37,590 nt of DNA from an uncultured Planctomycetaceae bacterium (GCA_903885565.1 CAISJI010000036.1:1-37590), one strand, 5' to 3'. Shown: positions 28,197 through 36,561, counted from the stretch's first letter. A program made the numbers and translations. Notes: generated by a model not told the origin, from the sequence alone.

Positions 28197-28227
28197 AACC
28201 GGCTGAGGTTCAGAAATCGAGCCGGTT
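28197..28227 (-). terminator. Stem-loop after rplQ, terminator-like
   Basis: AACCGGCT (28227-28220 on the minus strand) and AGCCGGTT (28204-28197) form a perfect 8-bp stem with a 15-nt loop, about 85 nt beyond the rplQ stop and before the candidate DUF1549 promoter. There is no U-tract, so it may be a factor-dependent pause or 3' end stabiliser closing the ribosomal operon. Confidence 0.4.
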
Positions 28228-28311
28228 TTCCGTGGCCCCTGATCGTCCAGAGGCGTGCTCATCTCCCGCCACCAAGCATTCGCTGGGAGCCAGACGATGA
28301 GCCAAACCGAA

Positions 28312-28890
28312 TCAGCGACCGGCCCGTCGCGATTCAACCTGCGGGGCTGGCGCCTTGTCAGCCTGCGGGCCGCTCCCCACGAACTCCAGCACGGCACGCG
28401 GGCCGGCGTCTCCCAATCGGGGAGTGGCCAGCTTAAGAATCCGGGTGTAGCCGCCCGGACGCCCTTCAAACCGCGGTGCAATCTTCTCAAACAAAATCCG
28501 CGCGGCCTTCTTGTCGCCGAGGAGTTGGATCACGCGCCTGCGGGCTGCCACGGCAGGGGCCTGGGCCTGGGCCCACTGCTGCCAGCGATCGCTCTCCCGC
28601 CACTGCTTCCAAGCAGCACTGTTGCGCTCGGCTGTCACTCCAAATTCCTGAGCCAGCAATGCCGATTGCAGCCCCCGTTTGGCAATGGTGATGCATCGTT
28701 CCACCAGCGGCCGCACTTCCTTGGCCTTGGCGACGGTCGTGACGATCCGACCAGTGACCTTGGCCGCGCCAACCTCGTCAACCTCCGTCTCGCGTTCGGT
28801 CAACATGAGCGCCGAAGCAAGATTGCGGAGCAGAGCCCGCTGATGGGAGGGGCTGCGGCCGAGCACACGGCCTTTGCGACGATGGCGCAT
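28312..28890 (-). CDS. rplQ: 50S ribosomal protein L17
   Basis: Large-subunit protein, last gene of the alpha operon. MRHRRKGRVLGRSPSHQRALLRNLASALM at the N terminus and ARILFEKIAPRFEGRPGGYTRILKL near the C terminus are diagnostic. The protein has 192 residues against about 127 in E. coli. One extra segment follows residue 32, and a Trp- and Gln-rich stretch of about 40 residues (NSAAWKQWRESDRWQQWAQAQ, about 90-110) is inserted before AARRRVIQLL; a C-terminal tail is added as well. ATG 28890 has AAGGA upstream. The 131-bp spacer before it (28891-29021), after rpoA, is A/T-rich and holds no gene. Confidence 0.96.
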   Translation of the reverse strand: MRHRRKGRVLGRSPSHQRALLRNLASALMLTERETEVDEVGAAKVTGRIVTTVAKAKEVRPLVERCITIAKRGLQSALLAQEFGVTAERNSAAWKQWRESDRWQQWAQAQAPAVAARRRVIQLLGDKKAARILFEKIAPRFEGRPGGYTRILKLATPRLGDAGPRAVLEFVGSGPQADKAPAPQVESRRAGR

Positions 28891-29021
28891 GATGGAAGTC
28901 CTTCAACCGATGAAAACTGCAATGAAAAACAGGATGGAAAGCAACAAGCGAAAAAACAAAACACTCAACCAACCGAAAAAGCAACAACTGCTGACGTCCG
29001 CTCAAGCCACCAAACCACCGA

Positions 29022-30005
29022 CTAGACGGCCGTGCCCTCTGGCGTTCCCAGCTTCAGTCCCAGTTCGGCCAGCTTGGCCTCGATCTCCTGCAACGTTCCC
29101 TCGCCAGCGTTGCGCATCTCAAGCACATCCTCGCGAGATCGTTCCAGCAGCTCGCGAACAAACTTGATGTTCTCGCTCTCGAGGCAATTGCTGGCCCGAA
29201 CTGAGAGGCCCAGATCGGCGATCGTCATCCCCAGCAGCCCCTCGCGGGAGGGCTCGATCCGGAGCACGTCGACGGTCGCCGGCGCAGCCACCCCAGGGCC
29301 GGGCTGCGAATACCCCACAAAGGGGTTGAGATGCTTCCGCAGGATCTTGGCAGCCTCTACCAGCGCCATTTCGGGCGTGACGGTGCCGTTGGTCCAGATC
29401 TCCATGGTCAGCTTATCGTAATTTGTCTTCTGGCCGACGCGCGTCTCTTCTACCTCATAGCGAACCCGCGTCACCGGACTGAACACCGCATCGACGGGAA
29501 TAATTCCGATTTCCTGAGCCTCGGGCGTGTGCTCGCTGGCGGGAACATAGCCGCGACCGTTTTCCACGACCATTTCCAGCTCAAACGGCACATCGTCGGT
29601 CAGGGTTGCCAGCAACATGTCCTTGTTGACGACCTCGACGGCCTCGTCGGTCTGCACATCGGCGCCGGTGATTGGCCCCCGGGTGCTTTTCTCAACACGG
29701 ATCACGCGGGTGGAATCGCTATGGTTTTTCACAACCAGACTCTTCACCGCCAGAACGATGTCGGTGACGTCTTCGAGCACACCTTTGATCGTGGTGAATT
29801 CATGCAGGGCACCGCCGACCTTGATTTGGGTCACGGCGCTTCCCTCAAGACTCGAGAGCAGCACCCTTCGCAGGCTGTTGCCCACGGTGGTGCCAAATCC
29901 CCGCTCAAAAGGCTCGGCCACAAACTTGCCGTAGGTCGCCGAGTGCGTTTTGGCATCGGCCGTCACCGAACTGGGCAATTCAAGCCCACGCCAGCGGATA
30001 TGCAT
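29022..30005 (-). CDS. rpoA: RNA polymerase subunit alpha
   Basis: Assembly platform of RNA polymerase and target of activators and UP elements, 327 aa. The N-terminal dimerisation domain includes [31 protein letters not shown] and [21 protein letters not shown]. The C-terminal DNA-binding domain (about 255-320) includes [37 protein letters not shown]. They are joined by a Pro/Gly/Ala-rich linker. ATG 30005 is preceded by AAGGAG at 6 nt, the strongest ribosome site in the operon; an earlier codon at 30026 is less likely. Order rpsD-rpoA-rplQ is canonical. Confidence 0.97.
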   Translation of the reverse strand: MHIRWRGLELPSSVTADAKTHSATYGKFVAEPFERGFGTTVGNSLRRVLLSSLEGSAVTQIKVGGALHEFTTIKGVLEDVTDIVLAVKSLVVKNHSDSTRVIRVEKSTRGPITGADVQTDEAVEVVNKDMLLATLTDDVPFELEMVVENGRGYVPASEHTPEAQEIGIIPVDAVFSPVTRVRYEVEETRVGQKTNYDKLTMEIWTNGTVTPEMALVEAAKILRKHLNPFVGYSQPGPGVAAPATVDVLRIEPSREGLLGMTIADLGLSVRASNCLESENIKFVRELLERSREDVLEMRNAGEGTLQEIEAKLAELGLKLGTPEGTAV

Positions 30006-30084
30006 GCGAAACTCCTTGGGTGTCACCTGGAAAGCAGCCAGGATAGGACCTGCAAAAACAATGGTCGCCGCGAAGGAATGGCGC

Positions 30085-30711
30085 CTACTTCGAACACAAT
30101 TCGATAATCAGATTTGCCTGCACTGGGATCGATACATCGTCCGCCGCTGGCAAACGATCTACGCGACCCTCGGGAATTCCGGTTTCAGTACGGGAAAGGA
30201 AGTCGGGAACATCGCGTCGCGAGTCGGCCAACGCGGCATGCACCAGCTTCAGACTCTTGGCGCGATTCTTCACCCGCACCACATCGCCCGCCTTGACGAG
30301 ATAGCTCGGCACGTCAACACGACGTCCATTCACGGTGATGTGACCGTGCATGACCATCTGCCGGGCAGCAGAACGCGACGAGGCAAAGCCGATCCGATGG
30401 ATGATATTGTCCAAGCGGCGCTCCAGCAGCGACATGAGCGTTTCGCCGGTGTTGCCCTTGCCCCGCTCTGCCCGCGAGAAATAGGTGCGAAACTGACGCT
30501 CCAGAACCCCGTAGTAATGCTTGACCTTCTGCTTCTCGCGCAGATGCAGGCCGTATTCGGTCGGCTTGCTGCGGCGCTTCTGCACCATGCCAGGAGGCGT
30601 TGCTCGCCGCTCAAAGGCACACTTCGGGGTGTCGCAGCGAGTCCCCTTGAGAAACAGCTTCAGCCCGTCGCGACGGCAAAGGCGACAGACCGGCCCAGTG
30701 ATACGTCCCAT
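30085..30711 (-). CDS. rpsD: 30S ribosomal protein S4 (zinc-binding type)
   Basis: Primary 16S rRNA-binding protein that starts 30S assembly, 208 aa. The N terminus holds [18 protein letters not shown] followed by DTPKC, a four-cysteine zinc site (Cys9, Cys12, Cys26, Cys31) that marks the C+ form. [26 protein letters not shown] and the S4 RNA-binding domain [48 protein letters not shown] follow. In E. coli S4 represses the alpha operon by binding its leader; whether that applies here is unknown. ATG 30711 begins 104 bp after rpsK. Confidence 0.97.
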   Translation of the reverse strand: MGRITGPVCRLCRRDGLKLFLKGTRCDTPKCAFERRATPPGMVQKRRSKPTEYGLHLREKQKVKHYYGVLERQFRTYFSRAERGKGNTGETLMSLLERRLDNIIHRIGFASSRSAARQMVMHGHITVNGRRVDVPSYLVKAGDVVRVKNRAKSLKLVHAALADSRRDVPDFLSRTETGIPEGRVDRLPAADDVSIPVQANLIIELCSK

Positions 30712-30815
30712 GATTCATTCCCAATCGAAAGGTAAATAAATGACCGTGTGGATGGTTTGGCCAACCGGAGAAGCCTGTCCGGCATGGAGCCGGCAGCCCT
30801 CCACTGACCGGGCCG

Positions 30816-31193
30816 CTAGACGCGACGCTTCTTTGGCGGACGGCAACCGTTGTGCGGAAGCGGAGTGATGTCTTCGATGCTCTTCACATTCATGCCGGCG
30901 GCCTGCAGAGCCGTGATCGCACTCTCGCGACCGCTCCCCGGACCGCACACCCGCACCTCGAGATCCTTCACGCCAAACTTGGCAGCCTTCTCCGCCGCCT
31001 GCTGGGCAGCGCACTGACCGGCAAAGGGGGTTCCCTTGCGGCTTCCCTTGAAGCCGCAGGTGCCACCACTCGCCCAACAGAGCGTATCGCCCTTGGTGTC
31101 GGTGATCGTGACCGTTGTGTTGTTGAAGCTCGCCGAAATATAGGCGATGCCTGCCGAAACGCTCTTCTTCTTTGTTTTTGCAACCTTGGACAT
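30816..31193 (-). CDS. rpsK: 30S ribosomal protein S11
   Basis: Platform protein of the small subunit, 125 aa. [104 protein letters not shown] are all standard, with the usual basic C-terminal tail. A lysine-rich N-terminal extension (VAKTKKKS) is normal. ATG 31193 has AGCAGG just upstream. It follows rpsM by 50 bp. Confidence 0.97.
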   Translation of the reverse strand: MSKVAKTKKKSVSAGIAYISASFNNTTVTITDTKGDTLCWASGGTCGFKGSRKGTPFAGQCAAQQAAEKAAKFGVKDLEVRVCGPGSGRESAITALQAAGMNVKSIEDITPLPHNGCRPPKKRRV

Positions 31194-31243
31194 GAACCTG
31201 CTCTTTTTGCTTGTATCGAACGCTGCTCACAACCCACTACTGA

Positions 31244-31627
31244 CTACTTAAGATCCTTCACGCCCTTCTTGCCGGCCACGGTCTTCTTTGGCCCCTTCCG
31301 CGTGCGGGCATTTGTCCTCGTGCGCTGGCCACGCACCGGCAGGCCACGGCGATGCCGAAGCCCGCGATAACTTCCGATATCCTTCAGTCGCGAAATATTC
31401 TGGGCCACCTGCCGCCGCAACTGCCCTTCGACGACATAGTCTTTGTCCATCAGGGAGGCGAGCCGGGCGAGCTCATCCTCATGCAGATTTCTGGCGATGG
31501 TCTCGGGATCAACCCCGGCCTTATGGCACAACTCGCGAGCCACCCTCGGCCCCACACCGTAGAGATACTGGAGCGAGTAGATGGTTCGCTTCTCAGAGGG
31601 AATGTCGACGCCGAGCAGACGAGGCAT
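31244..31627 (-). CDS. rpsM: 30S ribosomal protein S13
   Basis: Small-subunit head protein that contacts P-site tRNA and bridges to the large subunit, 127 aa. LLGVDIPSEKRTIYSLQYLYGVGPRVARELC holds the helix-two-turns-helix; ISRLKDIGSYRGLRHRRGLPVRGQRTRTNARTRKGPKKT is the conserved rRNA- and tRNA-contacting tail. ATG 31627 has only a weak GAGA ribosome site. A 235-nt non-coding spacer separates it from rpmJ, long for this operon. Confidence 0.97.
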   Translation of the reverse strand: MPRLLGVDIPSEKRTIYSLQYLYGVGPRVARELCHKAGVDPETIARNLHEDELARLASLMDKDYVVEGQLRRQVAQNISRLKDIGSYRGLRHRRGLPVRGQRTRTNARTRKGPKKTVAGKKGVKDLK

Positions 31628-31802
31628 GGGAATTTCTCAGGAAGAACTCGGGACTGGTGAAGCCGGCCATGATCGGCAGGACTTCTTCAAACACCTATCA
31701 AACACCGACAAAAAACCAACGCAACCCCGCCGGCAACAGATGCCAGCCGAGGCCGAAGGGACGCGAACCACACCCCACGCTGGTCGACCGAACCCCCCGT
31801 CC

Positions 31803-31858
31803 GCAAGAGACGAGAATCGGGACTGCCGTGGGACGAGAGGGCGAATACCTTCTCTTGC
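31803..31858 (-). other. Inverted repeat in the rpmJ-rpsM spacer, possible leader structure
   Basis: GCAAGAGA at 31803-31810 and TCTCTTGC at 31851-31858 are perfect 8-bp complements separated by 40 nt, starting 4-5 nt after the rpmJ stop. The enclosed segment can form smaller pairings (GAGA/TCTC). The remaining spacer, 31628-31802, shows no gene. It could be an autoregulatory leader for the rpsM-rplQ genes, but no known leader RNA was recognised. Confidence 0.35.
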
Positions 31859-31862
31859 AAAC

Positions 31863-31976
31863 TCACCCCTGCCGCTGTTTGTGCCGGGGATCGGCGCACA
31901 CCACGAACACAACGCCGCGGCGGCGGACGATTTTGCACTTTTCACACATGCGACGGACGCTGGCGCGAACCTTCAT
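31863..31976 (-). CDS. rpmJ: 50S ribosomal protein L36
   Basis: A 37-aa gene that is easily missed because of its length. The product begins [21 protein letters not shown] and ends [13 protein letters not shown]. The zinc-ribbon ligands are Cys11, Cys14, Cys27 and His32, so this is the zinc-binding (C+) form of L36 that stabilises the core of the 50S subunit. Its place directly before rpsM is the standard one. infA, which often precedes it, is not found in the 373 bp upstream. A promoter-like pair at 32044-32073 may drive it. Confidence 0.96.
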   Translation of the reverse strand: MKVRASVRRMCEKCKIVRRRGVVFVVCADPRHKQRQG

Positions 31977-32043
31977 ACGGGAGTTCGTGGCGACGGCCGA
32001 CCACGCCTTCAACTTGATCAGGATGATGAGCGGAAAGCTTCGG

Positions 32044-32073
32044 AGTATAGGAGGCGGGCCCCTCGGATCACAA
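32044..32073 (-). promoter_or_regulatory. Candidate internal promoter before rpmJ
   Basis: On the minus strand TTGTGA (32073-32068) is followed after 18 bp by TATACT (32049-32044), 4/6 and 5/6 matches to -35 and -10. It is about 68 bp before the rpmJ start, in a 373-bp gene-free stretch (31977-32349). A GC-rich hairpin, GGGCCCC (32056-32062) with GGGGCCC (32076-32082), overlaps the spacer and lacks a T-run. Confidence 0.45.
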
Positions 32074-32130
32074 GGGGGGCCCTTCTAGAGGCGTTATTTC
32101 TGCAGTTGACAGCCAAAAAAGGGGCGAATC

Positions 32131-32275
32131 GCCCGCCCGTGGCTGGCAGAAAGTTCTCCATTCCCCTCTGGATTGAAGACAATCGACTCGGGTCGCCCGG
32201 TGAAAAAGCCGGGGGTTTCCCCGTTTGAACAGGATCGCAGCCAGCGATTCTGCGCTGGATCCACAGCCTGCCCGG
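32131..32275. repeat. Dispersed TIR element, copy C (degenerate)
   Basis: A diverged relative of copies A and B inside the ribosomal operon. It shares GCCCGTGG and TTCTCCAT-like sequence with B on the left, CTCTGGATT.GAAGACA with A, TCGCCCGGTG and AAAAGCC with B in the middle, and ATCCACAGCCTG with both on the right. The CTAG borders are lost and the DnaA-like box has become GGATCCACA (32257-32265). Hairpin 1 is weakened, but a perfect CCAGCG/CGCTGG hairpin (32241-32258) occupies the position of the second hairpin of A and B. Boundaries are approximate. The rest of the 373-bp map-rpmJ gap holds the promoter-like sequence and no gene. Confidence 0.75.
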
Positions 32276-32349
32276 GTTCACCTGGGCGGGCAAACAACCG
32301 CCCTGAACGACGAAATCCGGCCGCCAAACCAGAAACGAAGTCTTCTCGC

Positions 32350-33153
32350 TCAGCCAGCCACCGGAGCGGCCAGTTCATCGGCTGTCGGGGCGGCCGTGAG
32401 CACTTTGGGGCCGCTGTCGGTGATCGCCACGGTGTGTTCGAAATGGGCACTCGGCAGGCCGTCGGTTGTGACCTGGGTCCAGTGGTCGGGCAGGGCCCGC
32501 ACCTTCTTGGTGCCCATATTCACCATCGGCTCCACGGCGATCACCAGACCAGGCTCCAGCTGAAAATCGTGGTTGCGGCGAAACGCCGGGGTGCAAAAAT
32601 TCGGCACCTGGGGATCCTCGTGCATTTTTTTGCCGATCCCATGCCCCACAAAGTTCTCCACGACCGAAAACCCATGGTCTCGAACATACTTGGCCATCTC
32701 TGTCGCGACGTCGCCCCATCGACTCCGGACGCCCATCAGCTCAATTGCCAGAGCCAGCACGCCCGACGTGCAATCGAGCAACCGCTGCACATCAGGAGCG
32801 ACCTGACCCACGGGGTATGTCACCGCGGAATCACCGCACCACCCCGCCACGCTGCACCCAGTGTCGACGCTGACGACATCCCCGACCCGCAGCACTCTGG
32901 GCCCGGGAATCCCGTGCACCACTTCGTCGTTCACTGAAATGCAGCAGACCGACGGAAAGGGCACCTTGCCCGGCACGCCCTTGAAGAGAGATTCGGCCCC
33001 CTGCGCAATGAAAAATTGCTCCACTGCCAGATCGATCTGGCCGGTCGTCACTCCCGGGCGAACCATCGCGCCGACCAGCTGATGCGCACCCCAAACCACC
33101 AGGCCGGCCCGGCGCATGGCCGCAATCTCGCGCGAAGAACGTAGGTTCACCAC
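32350..33153 (-). CDS. map: Methionine aminopeptidase type I
   Basis: Removes initiator methionine from nascent proteins, 267 aa. The pita-bread fold metal ligands are visible: Asp97 (SVDTGC), Asp108 (WCGDSA), His171 (VGHGIG), Glu208 (AVEPMV) and Glu239 (HFEHT), with substrate-contacting His80 (NDEVVHGIPG). The start is GTG at 33153 or the adjacent in-frame GTG at 33150; AAGG upstream favours the second slightly. It follows adk as in many spc operons. The last 20 residues (LTAAPTADELAAPVAG) form a short tail. Repeat copy C begins about 75 bp downstream of its stop. Confidence 0.96.
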   Translation of the reverse strand: MVNLRSSREIAAMRRAGLVVWGAHQLVGAMVRPGVTTGQIDLAVEQFFIAQGAESLFKGVPGKVPFPSVCCISVNDEVVHGIPGPRVLRVGDVVSVDTGCSVAGWCGDSAVTYPVGQVAPDVQRLLDCTSGVLALAIELMGVRSRWGDVATEMAKYVRDHGFSVVENFVGHGIGKKMHEDPQVPNFCTPAFRRNHDFQLEPGLVIAVEPMVNMGTKKVRALPDHWTQVTTDGLPSAHFEHTVAITDSGPKVLTAAPTADELAAPVAG

Positions 33154-33276
33154 AGCCTTACACGACCTCCAAAAAAACTCTTTTCCTGCTGCACAGCGGC
33201 CTGTTCAAAGCGGCCAGAATCCTACCATCGGGCACCAGCCGACACCAATTTGACCCCTCGTGAGTCCCATCGTCAG

Positions 33277-33852
33277 TCAGCGCCGCTTCTCATCCGCGCC
33301 GAAATCCGCCAAAGACGCCACGATGCGTTGGAAGATTTCATCGGCAGCGCCCATGCCGTCGATCGTGGCCAATTTTTTCTGCCGGCGGTAATAATCGAGC
33401 AGGGGAGCCGTCTGCTGTTCGAAGCTCACAATGCGATTGGAGAAGATCTCGGGATTGTCGTCGGCCCGGCGCCGGGCGGTCATGCGGCGGACCAGTTCTT
33501 CGCGAGGAACGGCCAATTCGATCACGCCATCCACGCTCATCGCGCGTCGCTCCAGCAGATCGTCAAGCGTTGCCGCCTGCGGCAGCGTGCGAGGAAAGCC
33601 GTCGAGCAGAAATCCCTTGCGGCAATCGGCCAGTTCCAGACGCTTGATCACCATCCCCACGATCAGGGCGTCGGGCACCAGTTGCCCCTGCTCCATGTAC
33701 TGCCGGGCCGCCACACCTTCGGGGGTGGCCTGGCGCACCGCGTTTCTCAGCATCTCGCCGGTGGAAAGATGGGGCACGGCGAGGAGATCAAGCAGCCTTT
33801 GGCACTGCGTTCCTTTGCCTGCGCCCGGCGGCCCGATGAGGATGATCCGCAT
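33277..33852 (-). CDS. adk: Adenylate kinase (short LID form)
   Basis: Interconverts ATP + AMP and 2 ADP, 191 aa from ATG 33852. It begins MRIILIGPPGAGKGTQ with the P-loop at 7-14, then LSTGEMLR for AMP binding and GFLLDGFPRTLPQA. The LID region is just RRRADDNPEIFSNRIVSFEQQTAPLLDYY, with no zinc-finger or beta-hairpin insert, so this is the short type rather than the 214-residue E. coli type. The frame runs 42 codons upstream to 33978 into the secY end and is not used. Between secY and map it has its usual place in the spc operon. Confidence 0.96.
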   Translation of the reverse strand: MRIILIGPPGAGKGTQCQRLLDLLAVPHLSTGEMLRNAVRQATPEGVAARQYMEQGQLVPDALIVGMVIKRLELADCRKGFLLDGFPRTLPQAATLDDLLERRAMSVDGVIELAVPREELVRRMTARRRADDNPEIFSNRIVSFEQQTAPLLDYYRRQKKLATIDGMGAADEIFQRIVASLADFGADEKRR

Positions 33853-33907
33853 GGAAATCCACTCGCCCCGACGGAAAACGTGGCACTTTCGACCCAACAG
33901 ATCCGCC

Positions 33908-35269
33908 TCAGGACTTCTCCAACAGCCCGGAATAATTCCGCATGACCAAATGGCTGTCGATCTTCTGGACAAGATCAAACGCCACGCTCACGGCGATCAG
34001 CAGACCGGTTCCACCATAGAAACTGGCGATCTGGGCAGGGATGCCCAACGATCCGCCCACGATGGTTGGGATGATGGCCACCAGCGCCAGGAATGCGGCC
34101 CCAACATACGTGATCCGTTCCATCACTCGCTCGAGGAAATCGGCCGTCCGCTTCCCGGGCCGGTAGCCGGGAATAAAGGCTCCGAAGTTCTTGAGATTGT
34201 CGGCCATTTCCTTGGGATTGAACGTGATCGCGGTCCAGAAATAGCAGAAGAAGTAGATCAGAAGGACATAGAGCACGTTGTACAGATACGATTGCCCCCG
34301 CTGGAATGAATCATGCAGCGCCGCCAACACCGAGTTGCCCGGGTTGGCGTTGTGCAAATACTGGAAGAGAATCTGCGGAAACAGCAGCAGCGAACTGGCG
34401 AAAATGATCGGCATCACACCAGACTGATTCACCCGCAGAGGCAGATATTGCCGCGTGCCTCCATAGACCCGGCGGCCACGGACATGCTTGGCGCTCTGCG
34501 TTGGAATCCGCCGCTGGCCCTGAGTCATGAACACCACTCCGGCCACCACCCCGACAAAGAGGGCTGCCAGAACAAACAGCGTTTCAATTCCCATCTTTCC
34601 GCCGCCGCCCCCCAACTCCCAGTTGGTATCGCTGGCAAGCTCAACCAGGGCACTCGGCATGGCAGCGAGGATGCCCGCCATGATCAGCAGACTGATCCCG
34701 TTGCCGATTCCAAACTCATCGATCTGCTCTCCCAACCACATCAGGAAGATCGTCCCCGCAGTCATGGTCATCACCGCCACAAACTGCCAAATCAACGGAA
34801 GCCTTCCATCGACAAGAAAGCTCGATTGGATGAGCGGCATGTCGCCCACCCGCGTGTTGGAAAGAAACGCAATGTAGGCCCAGCTCTGCAGCAGACAGAT
34901 GATGACCGTAGCGTAGCGCGTATATTCGTTGATTCTTTTCCGGCCCCCCTCCCCCTCCTTTTGGAGTTTTTCCAGGGGCGGCCACACCGTGGCAAGCAAC
35001 TGGAAAATGATGGAGGCAGAGATGTAGGGCATGATTCCCAAGCCGAAGATTGTGGCTTGGGAGAGCTGGCTGGCAGAGAAGACAGCCACCGTCTTGAGCA
35101 GATCGCCGATCCCGCCCGCTTCTTCAGCGAAGGCGTTCATCGCCTGTGGATCAACGATCGGCAATGGCACCTGCCAGCCAACTCGATAGATCGCCAACAG
35201 TCCCAGCGTCAGCAGAATTTTTTGCCGGAGCTCGGGAATCGTGAAAATAATACGAAGTTTTTCAAACAC
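33908..35269 (-). CDS. secY: Protein translocase subunit SecY
   Basis: Channel-forming subunit of the Sec translocon, 453 aa with ten predicted helices. ELRQKILLTLGLLAIYRVGWQVPLP opens helix 1, followed by the plug region and ATIFGLGIMPYISASIIFQLL, WPPLEKLQKEGEGGRKRINEYTRY, EFGIGNGISLLIMAGI, and the RRIPTQSAKHVRGRRVYGG cytoplasmic loop. LRVNQSGVMPIIFASSLLLFPQ and NLKNFGAFIPGYRPGKRTADFLERVMERITYVGA are also standard. The start is GTG 35269, preceded by AAAGGAG at 9 nt. It works with the SecDF/YajC proteins encoded at the left end of this window. Confidence 0.97.
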   Translation of the reverse strand: MFEKLRIIFTIPELRQKILLTLGLLAIYRVGWQVPLPIVDPQAMNAFAEEAGGIGDLLKTVAVFSASQLSQATIFGLGIMPYISASIIFQLLATVWPPLEKLQKEGEGGRKRINEYTRYATVIICLLQSWAYIAFLSNTRVGDMPLIQSSFLVDGRLPLIWQFVAVMTMTAGTIFLMWLGEQIDEFGIGNGISLLIMAGILAAMPSALVELASDTNWELGGGGGKMGIETLFVLAALFVGVVAGVVFMTQGQRRIPTQSAKHVRGRRVYGGTRQYLPLRVNQSGVMPIIFASSLLLFPQILFQYLHNANPGNSVLAALHDSFQRGQSYLYNVLYVLLIYFFCYFWTAITFNPKEMADNLKNFGAFIPGYRPGKRTADFLERVMERITYVGAAFLALVAIIPTIVGGSLGIPAQIASFYGGTGLLIAVSVAFDLVQKIDSHLVMRNYSGLLEKS

Positions 35270-35313
35270 GATGGATGACTCCTTTAATCCCTTCGACGCA
35301 CAGGAGCCTTACC

Positions 35314-35820
35314 CTACCCGACAGTTGGCTTCGTCCGCGACGCCTGTTTCTTCTGCTTCACAAGAGGGGCCGGCCCGGGCAGTTCCGTGATCGTTCCCCC
35401 GGCGGCCAGAATCTTTTCCTTGGCCTGGGCACTGAAGAAATGCGCCGAAACCTTCAAGGCCTTCGTCAGCGAACCGTCGCCGAGGATCTTGACGGAGTCC
35501 CAAATCCCCTTCGCCATTCCGGCAGCCCGCAGGGCATCCGGAGTGACCTCGCTGCCAGGGCTGAATCGAGTTTCCAGATCATCGACATTGAGACTGATCA
35601 CGATGCGGCCGTGCCGATTGTGGAATCCACGCTTGGGAATCTGCCGAATCAACGGCATGCGCGCCCCTTCGAAGATCCCCGCAGCGCTCCAGCCGGCCAA
35701 CTGTCCCTGCCCCTTGTGGCCTCGCCCCGAGGTCTTGCCACGACCGGAACCTGGGCCACGGCCAATGCGCAACCGCCGCTTGTTCTTTTGCACGCCCTGG
35801 TGCACATCGTTGATTTTCAT
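35314..35820 (-). CDS. rplO: 50S ribosomal protein L15
   Basis: Large-subunit assembly protein, 168 aa. The glycine- and arginine-rich N terminus (KNKRRLRIGRGPGSGRGKTSGRGHKGQGQLAG) and the GGTITELPGPAPLVKQKK end are typical, with a short extra basic tail. GFEGARMPL-type sequence appears as GIFEGARMPLIRQIPKRGF. ATG 35820 has AGGA 7 nt upstream. rpmD (L30), often found just before it, is missing. Confidence 0.96.
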   Translation of the reverse strand: MKINDVHQGVQKNKRRLRIGRGPGSGRGKTSGRGHKGQGQLAGWSAAGIFEGARMPLIRQIPKRGFHNRHGRIVISLNVDDLETRFSPGSEVTPDALRAAGMAKGIWDSVKILGDGSLTKALKVSAHFFSAQAKEKILAAGGTITELPGPAPLVKQKKQASRTKPTVG

Positions 35821-35833
35821 CGATCATTCCTCA

Positions 35834-35857
35834 CTGGTGATTTTTCTGGTGATTTTT
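35834..35857 (-). repeat. Two contiguous 12-bp repeats before rplO
   Basis: CTGGTGATTTTT occurs twice without a gap (35834-35845, 35846-35857), ending 14 bp from the rplO start. The 132-bp rpsE-rplO gap holds no gene. It may be replication slippage or a short spacer element. Confidence 0.6.
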
Positions 35858-35952
35858 CTGCAGATCACAATTGCGACTTATTTCGGCCGCAAAGGGCCGC
35901 CATCGAGCCAGCCGCGACGGTTTTGCGTCAGCGGCGTCTTCTCTCGACCGGC

Positions 35953-36486
35953 CTAGGAGAGCGTGACACCGCGGAGCCGCTCCACCTCGCTGCGAGTCCG
36001 GAGTTGTTTCAGACCCTCAAGAGCCGCCTTGACAAGATTGACGGGATTGGTCGAACCATGGGCCTTGGTCAGCACGTCGCGGATGCCTGCCGATTCGCAC
36101 ACCGCACGCACGGCCGCTCCGGCGATGATCCCGGTGCCTGGGCTCGCCGGCAGCATGATGACCTTGGCAGTTCCGCTCACACCCTCAACCCGATGGGGAA
36201 TCGTGCCCGATTCGACCGGCACCTCGATCAGATGTTTCATGCCATCCTTGATCGCCTTTTCGACGGCAGGGGGTACCTCATTGGCCTTTGCATACCCACA
36301 ACCAACCTTGCCACGTCCATTTCCGACCACGACCAGACCCGCGAAGCTGAAGCGACGACCGCCCTTCACCACCGTGGCACAGCGGCGCACTTTCACCACC
36401 TTCTCGGCAAATTCGCCCCCACTCCGCTCGCCGCCGCGATCACCGCCCCGGTCCCCGCCGCGAGATTGATTGCTACTGGTCGCCAC
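35953..36486 (-). CDS. rpsE: 30S ribosomal protein S5
   Basis: Small-subunit protein important for translational accuracy. From GTG 36486 the product has 177 aa, close to the E. coli length. GTG has CGGAG about 10 nt upstream; the frame continues to a TTG at 36552 close to the rplR stop, which would add 22 atypical residues. The core shows VVKVRRCATVVKGGRRFSFAGLVVVGNGRGKVGCGYAKANEVPPAVEKAI, then IMLPASPGTGIIAGAAVRAVCESAGIRDVLTKAHGSTNPVNLVKA. An arginine/glycine-rich N-terminal repeat (RGGDRGGDRGGERSGG) precedes it and is probably disordered. Confidence 0.95.
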   Translation of the reverse strand: MATSSNQSRGGDRGGDRGGERSGGEFAEKVVKVRRCATVVKGGRRFSFAGLVVVGNGRGKVGCGYAKANEVPPAVEKAIKDGMKHLIEVPVESGTIPHRVEGVSGTAKVIMLPASPGTGIIAGAAVRAVCESAGIRDVLTKAHGSTNPVNLVKAALEGLKQLRTRSEVERLRGVTLS

Positions 36487-36561
36487 GGGTAATGAGCTCC
36501 GAAGGGTTTGAGTCGAAGAGAGGGGAAATTGGATGAAGGAAAGGTTTGCCAAAAATCGGGA

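Noticed and set aside
32056-32082. GC-rich hairpin read as an intrinsic terminator after map
   Set aside because: The 7-bp stem is convincing but no T-run follows on the minus strand, and it overlaps a promoter-like spacer.
35821-35952. Possible rpmD (L30) gene between rpsE and rplO
   Set aside because: Reading all minus frames gives only very short peptides with no L30 motif.
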